This document shows positions 25,632-34,227 of a stretch of DNA of 64,000 bases, one piece after another; positions within the stretch are counted from its first letter, which is position 1; each line of letters starts with the position of its first letter. The stretch comes from Terrabacter sp. Root181. Lineage in GTDB: Bacteria; Actinomycetota; Actinomycetes; Actinomycetales; Dermatophilaceae. The stretch spans positions 204,297 to 268,296 of the forward strand of contig NZ_LMHU01000009.1 of the NCBI RefSeq assembly GCF_001428505.1. Direction: 5' to 3'. The notes under the pieces were generated by a model. That model was not told where the DNA came from and searched no databases. It saw only the letters and a program-made list of their open reading frames with translations. The position numbers and the translations under genes are program-made.

Positions 25632-27812
25632 TTGGACACCCCACCCACCCCACCGGCGCGTCCCGGACGCGCCCTCGGTCTCGGGATCCTCGCCCACGTT
25701 GACGCGGGCAAGACGAGCCTGACCGAACGGTTGCTGCTGCACGCCGGCGTCATCGCCGAGCCGGGCAGCGTCGACGACGGCAGCACGCAGACCGACACCC
25801 TCGCGCTCGAGCGCGCCCGAGGCATCACGATCAAGGCCGCCGTGGTCTCCTTCGAGCTCGGCCCGGCCGACGACCCCGTCACGGTCAACCTCGTCGACAC
25901 CCCCGGCCACTCGGACTTCATCGCGGAGGTCGAGCGCTCGCTCGCCGTGCTCGACGGCGCCGTGCTCGTGGTGTCGGCGGTCGAGGGCGTGCAGGCCCAG
26001 ACCCGGGTGCTCATGCGGGCACTGCGACGCCTGCGCATCCCGACCGTGCTCTTCGTCAACAAGGTCGACCGCTCCGGTGCCCGCACGGACGCGGTGCTGC
26101 GGGAGGTCGTCGATCGGCTCGACGTCACGCCCGTGCCCCTCGGCCGGGTCGTCGACGAGGGCACGCGCGGCGCCGCGGTCGTCCCGGACGGCCTCGCGGC
26201 CCTGGGCCTGGCGGCACTGGGCCGGGCGGAGCGCGACGGCGGCGACCAGGTCACCGCGGCAGCCCGTGACCGCGTCGTCGAGGCGCTGAGCCGGGTCGAC
26301 GACCGCCTGCTCGCCGACTGGGTCGAGGCCCCGCACCGCATCGATGGGCGTCGGCTCCGGACCGTCCTCGGCGACCAGACCGTCCGGGGACTCGTGTGCC
26401 CCGTGCTGGTCGGTTCGGCGATGACCGGGGTCGGCGTCGAGGACCTCGCCCGGGCCCTGCCGCACCTGCTGCCGACGCCGGCACCCGACCCCGACGCGCC
26501 CCTCGCCGGCACCGTCTTCGCGATCCAGCGCGGCGGCTCCGGCGAGAAGGTCGCGCTCGTCAGCGTGACCTCGGGCTCGCTGGCGGTGCGCGACCGGGTG
26601 CTCGTCCACGACGGCCGCGCGGACCCGGCGCACCCGGCGGACCCGGGCACACGGCATACGCCCTCCGCCCCCGACGACCGGGGCGAACGCCGCGGCGACG
26701 CGCGGTGCCGCGAGGAACGGGTCACCGGCCTGTCGGTGCACGTCCGCGGCGAGGTGGAGCGGGTGCCGCGGGTGCCGGCCGGGCGCATCGCGCGGGTCGT
26801 CGGGCTCGAGCGGGCCCGGATCGGCGACCTCGTCGGCGACGTGCGGATCGCCCGTCCCCTCGTCCACGAGTTCTCGCCGCCGACCCTCGAGACGGTGGTC
26901 GAGGCCCGCGACCCCGCCGACCGCGCCCGGCTGCACACGGCCCTGACCCACCTCGCGGAGCAGGACCCGCTCATCGACCTGCGCCACGACGAGGTCCGCG
27001 GCGAGACCCACGTGTCGCTCTACGGCGAGGTGCAGAAGGAGGTCATCGGTGCGGCCCTCGAGGCCGACTTCGGCGTCGAGGCGACGTTCAGCACGACGAC
27101 CGTCATCTGCCGCGAGCGGGTCACGGGGTCGGGCGCCGCGTTCGAGGTCATTGACGTGCCACCCAACCCGTTCCTCGCCACGGTCGGGCTGCGCGTCGAC
27201 CCGGCCCCGTCGGGCTGCGGCGTGCGCTTCGCGCTGGAGGTGGAGCTCGGCTCGATGCCGGCGTCGTTCTTCACGGCTGTCGAGGACACCGTCCACGCGA
27301 CCCTCGGCCAGGGCCTTCAGGGCTGGCCGGTCACCGACTGCGTCGTCACGATGACGCACTCGGGCTACTGGCCGCGGCAGAGCCACATGCACCAGAAGTT
27401 CGACAAGTCGATGTCGAGCACCGCCGGCGACTTCCGCACCCTGACCCCGCTCGTGCTCATGGAGGCGCTGCGCCTCGCGGGCACGGCGGTCGAGGAGCCG
27501 GTGCACCGCTTCGACCTCGAGGTGCCGAGCGAGGTGCTCGGCGCGGCCCTGACGATGCTCGGCCACGTGCGGGCGACCCCGCGCGCGACCGCGGTGCTCG
27601 GGCCGGTGACGCGGCTGCGGGGCGAGGTGCCCGCCGAGCGGCTGCACGAGCTGCAGCAACGGGTCCCCGGGCTCACGAGCGGCCTCGGCGACCTCGCGTG
27701 CAGCTTCGACGGCTACCGGCCCGTCACCGGTCGGCCGCCGGTGCGGTCGCGGACCGACCTCGACCCGCTGCACCGTCGCGAGTACCTCCTCCGCGTCGCC
27801 GGCAAGCTCTGA
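25632..27812 (+). CDS. TetM/OtrA-like ribosomal protection GTPase (EF-G family)
   Basis: 726 residues from TTG 25632, with GGAG 4 bases upstream. No ATG or GTG fits. G1 is [10 protein letters not shown], switch I is [19 protein letters not shown]3 is [20 protein letters not shown] and G4 is [28 protein letters not shown] and the C-terminal [20 protein letters not shown] match tetracycline ribosomal protection proteins more than EF-G. It could release tetracycline-like drugs or another ligand from the ribosome. Residues about 330-358 hold an extra segment ([20 protein letters not shown]) encoded around a GTATGCCGT-type site. It interrupts the usual ftsH-hpt neighbourhood. Confidence 0.87.
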   Translation: MDTPPTPPARPGRALGLGILAHVDAGKTSLTERLLLHAGVIAEPGSVDDGSTQTDTLALERARGITIKAAVVSFELGPADDPVTVNLVDTPGHSDFIAEVERSLAVLDGAVLVVSAVEGVQAQTRVLMRALRRLRIPTVLFVNKVDRSGARTDAVLREVVDRLDVTPVPLGRVVDEGTRGAAVVPDGLAALGLAALGRAERDGGDQVTAAARDRVVEALSRVDDRLLADWVEAPHRIDGRRLRTVLGDQTVRGLVCPVLVGSAMTGVGVEDLARALPHLLPTPAPDPDAPLAGTVFAIQRGGSGEKVALVSVTSGSLAVRDRVLVHDGRADPAHPADPGTRHTPSAPDDRGERRGDARCREERVTGLSVHVRGEVERVPRVPAGRIARVVGLERARIGDLVGDVRIARPLVHEFSPPTLETVVEARDPADRARLHTALTHLAEQDPLIDLRHDEVRGETHVSLYGEVQKEVIGAALEADFGVEATFSTTTVICRERVTGSGAAFEVIDVPPNPFLATVGLRVDPAPSGCGVRFALEVELGSMPASFFTAVEDTVHATLGQGLQGWPVTDCVVTMTHSGYWPRQSHMHQKFDKSMSSTAGDFRTLTPLVLMEALRLAGTAVEEPVHRFDLEVPSEVLGAALTMLGHVRATPRATAVLGPVTRLRGEVPAERLHELQQRVPGLTSGLGDLACSFDGYRPVTGRPPVRSRTDLDPLHRREYLLRVAGKL

Positions 27813-27825
27813 CCCACCGCGCCTC

Positions 27826-27900
27826 CCCCACCGAACGCCGCGTTCGGTGCCGAACTCAGCGTCCTGACTGTGAGTTCGAGATCGAACGCGGCGTTCGGGC
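27826..27900 (+). repeat. Repeat family C, copy 2
   Basis: CACCGAACGCCGCGTTCGG, then GAACTCAGCGT, GAGTTCGA and a closing GAACGCGGCGTTCGG. It begins 13 bp after the stop of the TetM-like gene and lies between convergent genes. It matches copies at 1665 and 39522 in order of its parts. Confidence 0.87.
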
Positions 27901-27912
27901 GAGCAGGGTGGG

Positions 27913-28737
27913 TCAGGGGGTGGCGGCGCGGAGGGCCTCGAGGACCCGGCGGTCGATGCCGTCGGGGCTGAGGCGGGCCTCGTAGTTCGCGTTGCCGGCC
28001 CAGTCGGCCAGCGCGGTCGCGACATCGGCGTCGGCGAAGCCCTTGGCCGCGAGGAGTGCACGCACCTCGTCGGCGAGCCCACCCTGCAGCGGCGCGACGT
28101 CCTCGGGCTTTCCGAAGTACATCTCCCAGTCCGAGAGCAGGCGGCCGAGCTCGGTGACCGGGTCGGCGTGGTCGTCGACGCGCAGGTCGGCGAGCACCCC
28201 GCACGCGTCGTAGCCGGAACCCGGCTCGACGGCATACATGGCAGCGCTCTGGCGCCCCCGGGAGTCGCCGCCTGCGGCGTCACCGGCGACGAGCGCCGCG
28301 AGCAGCCGCCGCGCCAGCGGCTCCCCGGCGGTGTCGTGCCAGGCGCGCTCCATGGCCGCGACGACCTCGGGCCCGGTCAGGATGTTGCCCTGGATGGCGT
28401 ATGCCGTGTCGCCGTCGTCGCGCGCGACGCCCCCCGCCCACTCGTTGCACTCCGAGCCCGTGAAGGTGGCGGCCGAGCCGAGCCCGACGACACCGACCTG
28501 ACGGGTCTCGCGGCCCTCGTCGAGCGCCGTCGCCGCGGCGAGCGCCACGTCGGCCGGCTCACCCGCGGCGAGGCGGTCGAGCAGCTCGTCGAGGTAGGCG
28601 ACGCGGGCGAACGACTGCGTGGCGACCGCACCCACGCCGAGGCGGGCGGCCGGGACGACAGCACCGACGGCGAGGAACTTGCTCGCGACGGCGATGCCGT
28701 GGGCGTCACCCTGGCGGGCGACGATCGAGAAGGTCAC
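27913..28737 (-). CDS. DUF1028 family protein (predicted Ntn-hydrolase fold)
   Basis: 274 residues from GTG 28737. MTFSIVARQGDAHGIAVASKFLAVG, VPAARLGVGAVATQSFA and GVVGLGSAATFTGSECNEW are hallmarks of DUF1028. DTAYAIQGNILTGPEVVAAME and SAAMYAVEPGSGYDACGVLADLRVDDHADP continue it, the last being close to the acidic pattern typical of the family. A C-terminal peptidoglycan-like helical tail is present. Biochemistry is not established. It sits 15 bp downstream of hpt. Confidence 0.88.
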   Translation of the reverse strand: MTFSIVARQGDAHGIAVASKFLAVGAVVPAARLGVGAVATQSFARVAYLDELLDRLAAGEPADVALAAATALDEGRETRQVGVVGLGSAATFTGSECNEWAGGVARDDGDTAYAIQGNILTGPEVVAAMERAWHDTAGEPLARRLLAALVAGDAAGGDSRGRQSAAMYAVEPGSGYDACGVLADLRVDDHADPVTELGRLLSDWEMYFGKPEDVAPLQGGLADEVRALLAAKGFADADVATALADWAGNANYEARLSPDGIDRRVLEALRAATP

Positions 28738-28752
28738 CGGTCCCCGCCGCGG

Positions 28753-29304
28753 TCAGGCGTAGACGTGCGGGGCCAGGGTGCCGACGCACCGGAGGTTGCG
28801 GTACTTCTCGGCGTAGTCGAGGCCGTAGCCGACGACGAACTCGTTGGGGATGTCGAAGCCGACGTACTTGACGGGGATGTCGACCTTGACGACGTCGGGC
28901 TTGCGCAGCAGCGTGCAGATCTCGACCGACGCCGGCTTGCGCGACTCGAGGTTGGACTTGATCCACGACAGCGTCAGGCCGGAGTCGATGATGTCCTCGA
29001 CGATGAGCACGTGGCGGCCGCTGATGTCGGTGTCGAGGTCCTTGAGGATCCGGACGACACCCGAGGACTTCGTGCCGGAGCCGTAGGACGAGACCGCCAT
29101 CCAGTCCATCGGCGCGGTGCCGGGCAGGGCACGCATGAGGTCGGCCATGACGACGACGGCACCCTTGAGGACACCGACGAGGAGGAACTCCTTGCCCTCG
29201 TAGTCCTTCCAGATGTCGGCGGCGAGCTCGGAGAGGCGGGTCTGGATCTGCTCCTCGGTGAACAGGACCTTGGCCAGGTCATCTCCCATGTGCTCGTGGT
29301 CCAC
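28753..29304 (-). CDS. hpt: Hypoxanthine phosphoribosyltransferase
   Basis: 183 residues from GTG 29304 (MDHEHMGDDL). It salvages hypoxanthine and guanine with PRPP. The PRPP loop is VLIVEDIIDSGLTL (about residues 98-111). LVGVLKGAVVVMADLMR, DWMAVSSYGSGTKSSGVV and YVGFDIPNEFVVGYGLDYAEKY are family segments, the last being the purine-binding end. It is part of the tilS-hpt pair conserved next to ftsH in Actinobacteria. Confidence 0.97.
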   Translation of the reverse strand: MDHEHMGDDLAKVLFTEEQIQTRLSELAADIWKDYEGKEFLLVGVLKGAVVVMADLMRALPGTAPMDWMAVSSYGSGTKSSGVVRILKDLDTDISGRHVLIVEDIIDSGLTLSWIKSNLESRKPASVEICTLLRKPDVVKVDIPVKYVGFDIPNEFVVGYGLDYAEKYRNLRCVGTLAPHVYA

Positions 29305-29396
29305 GAAGGCTCCTCAGTGCGATGCGGGGTGGTGCAGGGTCGTGCGGGGCGGGTCCATTCAACCGCACCGGGACGGGCGCCGTCCCCGCCGGGGAG

Positions 29397-29462
29397 GCGG
29401 CCCGGGAAGGGCCGGGAAGGGCCGGGAAGCGCCGGGCGGTACCGGGCGGCACCGGGCGGCGC
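29397..29462. repeat. Short 10-bp tandem array between tilS and hpt
   Basis: Three units of GGGAAGGGCC-type followed by related CCGGGCGGYA units, about 66 bp, in the 166-bp gap between tilS and hpt. Nothing else is seen there. Confidence 0.75.
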
Positions 29463-29470
29463 CGTCGCGC

Positions 29471-30487
29471 TCACGCGTTGGCGGTCTGGCGCAGGGGGCT
29501 GAAGACGATGGCACCACCGGTGCGGGCGACGGCGATGCCGCCGGGCACGTGGAGCGGGCCCTGTCCGTGCCACGACGTCAGGAGCGCGTCGAGCGACTCG
29601 ACGTGCGCGGCGCTGACGTCGGCGAGCGGTGCGCCCGCCTCGGCGGCCAGCAGCCGCCAGACACGGGTGCGGATCGCCCGGGGCAGCGCGGCGAGCGCGT
29701 CGAGGTCGACACCGTCGCCGGCCGGGCCGGTCGGCAGGTCGGCGCGGGCCCGGACGGCCAGGCTCTCGAGGTAGTCGGCGTCCTCGCGCAGCAGGTCGGC
29801 GCTGCGCGCGAGCGCCGCGCCGAAGCCGGGGCCCAGGTCGGACTCGAGGGTGGCGAGCAGCCTGCGGGCGCGGACCCGCCGGAACGAGTCGTCGCTGTTG
29901 TGGGGGTCGTCCCAGGGGTTGATGCCGTAGGCCGCGCAGGCGGCCAGGGTGGTCGCGCGCGGCAGGCCCAGGAGGGGACGCACGAAGCGATCCCGGCGCA
30001 CCGGCATACCGCTGAGCGACCGCGCACCCGACCCACGGGACAGGCCGAGCAGCACCTGCTCGGCCTGGTCGTCGCGGGTGTGGCCGATGAGCACCACGGC
30101 GGCACCGACGCGGTCGGCGGCCCGCTCGATGGCGGCGTAGCGGGCCGCGCGGGCGTCGGCCTCGAGCCCGGCGCCGCTGGTGCGCACGTCGGCGCGGACG
30201 ACGTCGACGGGGTCGAGTCCCATCTCGCGGCACACGGCCGCGGCGTCCTCGGCCACCTCGGCGGAGCGCTCCTGCAGACCGTGGTCGACGACGACGGCGC
30301 CACCTCGCACGCCGGAGCGCGGCGCCTCGAAGGCGAGCGCGGCTGCGAGCGCCACGGAGTCGGGACCGCCCGAGCAGGCGACGAGGACGACACTGCCCTC
30401 GGGCACGTCGGCGAGGTGCTCACGCACCGCGAGGCGGGTGGCGGCGACGGCGGGGTCGGGACCGGGCATCTCTGCGGGACCTCGCAT
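29471..30487 (-). CDS. tilS: tRNA(Ile)-lysidine synthase
   Basis: 338 residues. The PP-loop ATP site is VLVACSGGPDSVALAAALA (about residues 33-51), followed by VVVDHGLQERSAEVAEDAA and IGHTRDDQAEQVLLGLSRGSG. RPLLGLPRATTLAACAAYGINPWDDPHNSD is also diagnostic. It converts the wobble C of a tRNA-Ile anticodon (CAU) to lysidine. The C-terminal domain is short, as in Actinobacteria. The start at 30487 (MRGPAEM) leaves 3 bp to the upstream gene, and a second ATG follows six codons later. Confidence 0.95.
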   Translation of the reverse strand: MRGPAEMPGPDPAVAATRLAVREHLADVPEGSVVLVACSGGPDSVALAAALAFEAPRSGVRGGAVVVDHGLQERSAEVAEDAAAVCREMGLDPVDVVRADVRTSGAGLEADARAARYAAIERAADRVGAAVVLIGHTRDDQAEQVLLGLSRGSGARSLSGMPVRRDRFVRPLLGLPRATTLAACAAYGINPWDDPHNSDDSFRRVRARRLLATLESDLGPGFGAALARSADLLREDADYLESLAVRARADLPTGPAGDGVDLDALAALPRAIRTRVWRLLAAEAGAPLADVSAAHVESLDALLTSWHGQGPLHVPGGIAVARTGGAIVFSPLRQTANA

Positions 30488-30490
30488 CGC

Positions 30491-31597
30491 TCAGCCGTGG
30501 ACCCGACGCACCCAGGCGTCCGGCTCGAGGATCTCGGCGGCGTGCGGGAGGGTCTCGGGCGAGGTCCACACGGCGTTGAAGCCGTCGCGGCCCACCTGGT
30601 CGGTGACGGCCCGGACGAAGACGGCGCCGTCGCGGTACTGGCGCATCTTGGCCTCGAGGCCGAGCAGCTTGCGCAGCAGGCGGTCGATGCCGACCGAGCT
30701 GTTGCGGCGCTCGTCGAACTTGCGGCGGATCTCGTCGACGCTGGGAATGACCCGCGGGCCGACCGCGTCCATGACGACGTCGGCGTGGCCCTCGAGCAGA
30801 GACATGACGGCGGTGAGCTCGGCGATCTGGGCCTTCTGCTCGGGTGTCGCGAAGAGCTGGCCGATGCCCTCGCCGGAGCTGAACACCTCGGGGAGGTTCT
30901 TCGTCAGCTGCTCGAACCGCTTGGAGAGGTCCTCCGGGGTGGGCGCGAGGTCGACGGCGAGCGCCTGGGTGCGGGACACCATGTGGTCGCGCAGCCACGG
31001 CACGGCCGTGAACTGCACGCGGTGGGTCTCCTCGTGCATGGCGACCCAGCGCCGGAAGTCCGTGGGATCGACCTGGAGGCGCCGCTCGGCCGCGACGATG
31101 TTGGGGGCGACGAGCAGCAGGCGCGGCGTGCCACCGGGGGCGAGGTCGTACTGGCCGAGCACCTTGCTCGAGAGGAACGCGAGCAGCCCGCCCATCTCGG
31201 CGCCGGTGACCTTGCCACCGATCGCGGCGGCCGTGGCGTTCGTCGACGACTTCTTCGCCGCGTTGAGCTTGTCGACGACGGGGTCGAGCATCGACCTGAA
31301 CGAGTCGACGTTGGCGCTGATCCAGCCGGCGCGGTCGACGACGAGGGGCGCGGGCGCGTCGGCCGGTGCCGTCAGGGCGCTCGTCTCGGCGACGGGTCCG
31401 ACGGCGGAGGCGGCGGCCGCGCGCAGGTCGGCGACGATGGCCGCGGCCTCGTCGCTCGAGACCTGGGGGCCGGGGTTGACGATGGCCCGTCCGGTCCGCT
31501 TGGCGAACTCGTAGTCGACGGACGCGACCGGTGCCCCACCCCCCGGACGGTCGGGACGGTTGGCGTCCACAGGGGTCGGGAGGGTCGTGTCGGTCAT
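30491..31597 (-). CDS. Zincin-like metalloprotease, DUF2342 family
   Basis: 368 residues from ATG 31597, with GAAAGGG 6 bases upstream. The zinc motif HEETH is in WVAMHEETHRVQF (about residues 191-203), with downstream GHADVVMDAVGP supplying the likely third ligand (E-G-H). ARRGxG-type sequences are absent. Related proteins are annotated as coenzyme F420 biosynthesis-associated hydrolases, but that link rests on co-occurrence. The gene stands between dac and tilS as in other Actinobacteria. The substrate is unknown. Confidence 0.87.
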   Translation of the reverse strand: MTDTTLPTPVDANRPDRPGGGAPVASVDYEFAKRTGRAIVNPGPQVSSDEAAAIVADLRAAAASAVGPVAETSALTAPADAPAPLVVDRAGWISANVDSFRSMLDPVVDKLNAAKKSSTNATAAAIGGKVTGAEMGGLLAFLSSKVLGQYDLAPGGTPRLLLVAPNIVAAERRLQVDPTDFRRWVAMHEETHRVQFTAVPWLRDHMVSRTQALAVDLAPTPEDLSKRFEQLTKNLPEVFSSGEGIGQLFATPEQKAQIAELTAVMSLLEGHADVVMDAVGPRVIPSVDEIRRKFDERRNSSVGIDRLLRKLLGLEAKMRQYRDGAVFVRAVTDQVGRDGFNAVWTSPETLPHAAEILEPDAWVRRVHG

Positions 31598-31720
31598 GCC
31601 AGCCCTTTCGGTGCCGTGACGGTGTCGACGTCGCGCGAGGTGTCTGGGTGGCCCAGCCGGCCACACGGAGAGGTCACGACCACGGTCGCGCACCAGGACC
31701 CCGAGCGGCCCACCGGCCCG

Positions 31721-33322
31721 TCAGCGGCACCCGCACGAGGCGATCGCCGCTACAAAACGGTCCAACGCCGCTCGCGCGTCGTTGGTTCCCACTCCGGCGA
31801 CCATACCCACGAAGACGAGGAGCCGACCGTCGTCGTCGACGACGCTCCCGGCCAGGGCGTTGGCCCCGGTCAGGGTGCCGGTCTTGGCGCGTGCGCGGCC
31901 CGCCGCGTCGTGGTCGGCCCCGGTGAACCGGTCGGCCAGGGTGCCGGTCAGGCCACCGATCGGCAGGCCGTCGAGAGCACGCCGGAGCACCGCGTGCTTC
32001 CCGTCGTAGCCGAGCACGAGCACGTCGGACAGGAGGGAGGCGCGGACGCGGTTCTCGCGGGACAGGCCGCTCGCGTCGGAGAGCGTCACGCCCGTCGTGT
32101 CGAGGCCGAGCGCCGCCACCTGCGACACCACCCACGAGCCGACCTCGGCGAAGTCGGTGCCGGCCCCCGAGCGGTAGGCCGCCTGGCGGGAGAGGATCTC
32201 GGTCAGCGCGTTGTCGCTGTCGGTGAGGGCGAGGGCGAGCTGCTCGCGCACGGGCGCGGACTCGACGCTGCCGAGGACGGAGCCGGGACCGCTCGCCGGC
32301 ACCGTCGGTGTGGCAGCCGGGGTCGTCGGCGCCTGCGCGCCTGCCGTGGACGTGCCGCCTTCGGAGAGGGTCGCACCGTCGGACGGCGTCGCCGACGGCG
32401 CACCGGTGCCGGCGGGCGTCGGCATGGGCGAGCCGGGGACCCCCGGAGCCTGACCGCGCGCGGCGAGCGTCACGTCGACCCCGCGCGCCTCGAGCTGCCG
32501 GGCGAAGGCCGCGCGGGTGGAGGCGACGGGGTCGGCCGGGCCGGGCGACCCGCCGTGAGCCCGCTGGGTCGACAGCCCGAGCATCGCCACGGCGCCGGTG
32601 ATGCCGGAGCTGCGGAATGTCGGGGCCCACGTCGGAGCCGTCGTCGGCCCGGCGGCATACGTCTCGTCGACGTAGAGCCTGACGCTGCCGGTGCCCCGGG
32701 CCTTGAGGGCCGAGGCCACCTGGTCGGCGAGGTCGCGCAGGCCGGCACGGCCCGCGACCGCGTCGGGGTCGCCCTTGCCCGGGTTGAGCAGGGAGTCGCC
32801 GCCGGCGACGAGGACGATCTGGTCGGGCTCGTCACCCTCGCGGACGACGGTGCGCAGCGTCTCGTCGGGAGCGAAGGTCTGGCCGACGGCCGCCGCCGAG
32901 AGCAGCTTCGTCGTCGAGGCCGGGATGCGCAGCTCGTCGCCGCCCTGGTCGAGCAGCACCTCGCCGGTCTGCCCGTCGCGCACGACGAGGGCCGAGTCGC
33001 CCAGCGCCGGCAGGGCCCGCACCGAGGCGAGTGCCTGCTCGATGCCCGCCGCCGACGGGGCGGCGGTGTCGCCGGCCAGCGACGGCAACGGCGGGGCGAC
33101 GGAGGTCGCCATGGTGGGCTGCGGGACCGAGGGCAGCGTCCGCGTCGCGATCGTCTCGGTGGGCGGGGGCGGCGGCAGGGGCTGCACCGTCAGCGCACCG
33201 GGCGCCGCATCGGCGACGTCGAGGACGGCATACCCGAGCAGCACGGCGACGGCCGACCACACGGCAGCCATGCCGTAGGTGAGGCGGGGACCGCGTCGAC
33301 CCGGCTGCGTCTCGTGCGCCAT
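31721..33322 (-). CDS. dac: D-alanyl-D-alanine carboxypeptidase/endopeptidase (PBP4 class, peptidase S13)
   Basis: 533 residues from ATG 33322, with a GGGGGGAG ribosome site. A basic start ([12 protein letters not shown]) and one hydrophobic helix ([21 protein letters not shown]) anchor it in the membrane. The three penicillin-binding motifs are SxxK in PASTTKL (about residue 133), SDN in TDSDNALTE and KTG in [11 protein letters not shown] low-complexity Pro/Ala/Thr linker of some 60 residues interrupts the middle, which is longer than typical. It trims peptidoglycan stem peptides. Divergent from ppa. Confidence 0.93.
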   Translation of the reverse strand: MAHETQPGRRGPRLTYGMAAVWSAVAVLLGYAVLDVADAAPGALTVQPLPPPPPTETIATRTLPSVPQPTMATSVAPPLPSLAGDTAAPSAAGIEQALASVRALPALGDSALVVRDGQTGEVLLDQGGDELRIPASTTKLLSAAAVGQTFAPDETLRTVVREGDEPDQIVLVAGGDSLLNPGKGDPDAVAGRAGLRDLADQVASALKARGTGSVRLYVDETYAAGPTTAPTWAPTFRSSGITGAVAMLGLSTQRAHGGSPGPADPVASTRAAFARQLEARGVDVTLAARGQAPGVPGSPMPTPAGTGAPSATPSDGATLSEGGTSTAGAQAPTTPAATPTVPASGPGSVLGSVESAPVREQLALALTDSDNALTEILSRQAAYRSGAGTDFAEVGSWVVSQVAALGLDTTGVTLSDASGLSRENRVRASLLSDVLVLGYDGKHAVLRRALDGLPIGGLTGTLADRFTGADHDAAGRARAKTGTLTGANALAGSVVDDDGRLLVFVGMVAGVGTNDARAALDRFVAAIASCGCR

Positions 33323-33362
33323 CGCGCGTCTCCCCCCGTCCGATCGTCCGTCGCTGTTTCGC

Positions 33363-33379
33363 GCAAGGACCGTCCTTGC
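33363..33379. promoter_or_regulatory. Inverted repeat in the dac-ppa divergent promoter region
   Basis: GCAAGGAC-C-GTCCTTGC, a perfect 8-bp inverted repeat in the 146-bp gap between the divergent dac and ppa genes. It may be an operator for either gene. No adjacent regulator is seen. Confidence 0.4.
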
Positions 33380-33468
33380 TGCCACACTGTCGCGGACGAT
33401 TCTGTCAGCCGCCGGCGAGTGCTTCGGCACCCGAGCCGCCACCCGAAGACCGTGAAGAAGGGGAAGAC

Positions 33469-33987
33469 GTGGAGTTCGACGTCACCATCGAGATCCCGCG
33501 CGGACAGCGCAACAAGTACGAGGTCGACCACGAGACCGGTCGGATCCGCCTCGACCGCTACCTCTTCACGCCCATGGCCTACCCCGCCGACTACGGCTAC
33601 ATCGAGGATTCGCTCGGCGAGGACGGCGACCCCCTGGACGCCCTCGTGCTGCTGCCCGAGCCGCTCTTCCCCGGCGTCGTCGTCGAGGCCCGCCCGATCG
33701 GCGTCTTCCACATGACCGACGAGGCGGGCGGTGACGACAAGGTGCTGTGCGTGCCCGTCGACCCGCGCAACGTCGACATCAAGGACATCGGCGACGTCAA
33801 CGAGTTCACGCTCAAGGAGATCCAGCACTTCTTCGAGCGCTACAAGGACCTCGAGCCAGGCAAGCACGTCGAGGGCTCCGACTGGGGCAACCGCGAGGCC
33901 GCCGAGAAGATCATCAGCGAGGCCATCGAGCGCGCCAAGGAGCAGGGCGTCTCGACGGCCCGCTGGGCGATGCCACAGGGGCACTGA
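33469..33987 (+). CDS. ppa: Inorganic pyrophosphatase (family I)
   Basis: 172 residues from GTG 33469 with AAGGGGAA just upstream (GTGGAGTTCGACGTC). It hydrolyses pyrophosphate using Mg. Active-site segments are [38 protein letters not shown] (metal-binding Asp residues), [12 protein letters not shown] and DIKDIGDV. Size is that of the 20-kDa bacterial form. A longer reading upstream to 33376 lacks a ribosome site. Confidence 0.97.
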   Translation: MEFDVTIEIPRGQRNKYEVDHETGRIRLDRYLFTPMAYPADYGYIEDSLGEDGDPLDALVLLPEPLFPGVVVEARPIGVFHMTDEAGGDDKVLCVPVDPRNVDIKDIGDVNEFTLKEIQHFFERYKDLEPGKHVEGSDWGNREAAEKIISEAIERAKEQGVSTARWAMPQGH

Positions 33988-34117
33988 GCCTCCCGCAACA
34001 CCTGCCCGCAAGCGTCCGTATGCCGTGTGCCTGGCCCCCGCCACCCGTCCGGGTCGCGGGGGTCAGCCGTCTCCGGCGGCGGTGCGGCCTCAGGGCGGGG
34101 CTTGCAGGTGAGATGCG

Positions 34118-34167
34118 CGATGGACCGGCGTGCGGTGGGGTGATCACCCCACCGGACGCCGGTCCAT
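34118..34167. terminator. 50-base near-perfect hairpin containing the 20-bp palindrome, copy 2
   Basis: GATGGACCGGCGT (34118-34130) pairs with its complement at 34155-34167, around GGTGGGGTGATCACCCCACC (34133-34152), with a single G-G mismatch. It lies between ppa (+) and the MFS gene (-), which are convergent. The central 20-mer is identical to 20237-20256. Confidence 0.8.
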
Positions 34168-34227
34168 CTGCTGTTCGATCTGCTGTTCGATCTGCCGGAG
34201 CCAGATCCGGTCAGCCGCCAGGTGCGC

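Noticed and set aside
25632..27812. Translation elongation factor G itself
   Set aside because: Sequence of switch I and the C-terminal domain is nearer to ribosomal protection proteins; it lacks rpsL/rpsG/tuf neighbours.
29213..33715. A 1500-codon plus-strand open frame opposite tilS, the zincin gene and dac
   Set aside because: It is the mirror of three well-supported minus-strand genes, has Arg/Gly/Ala-rich composition with no domains and arises from high GC.
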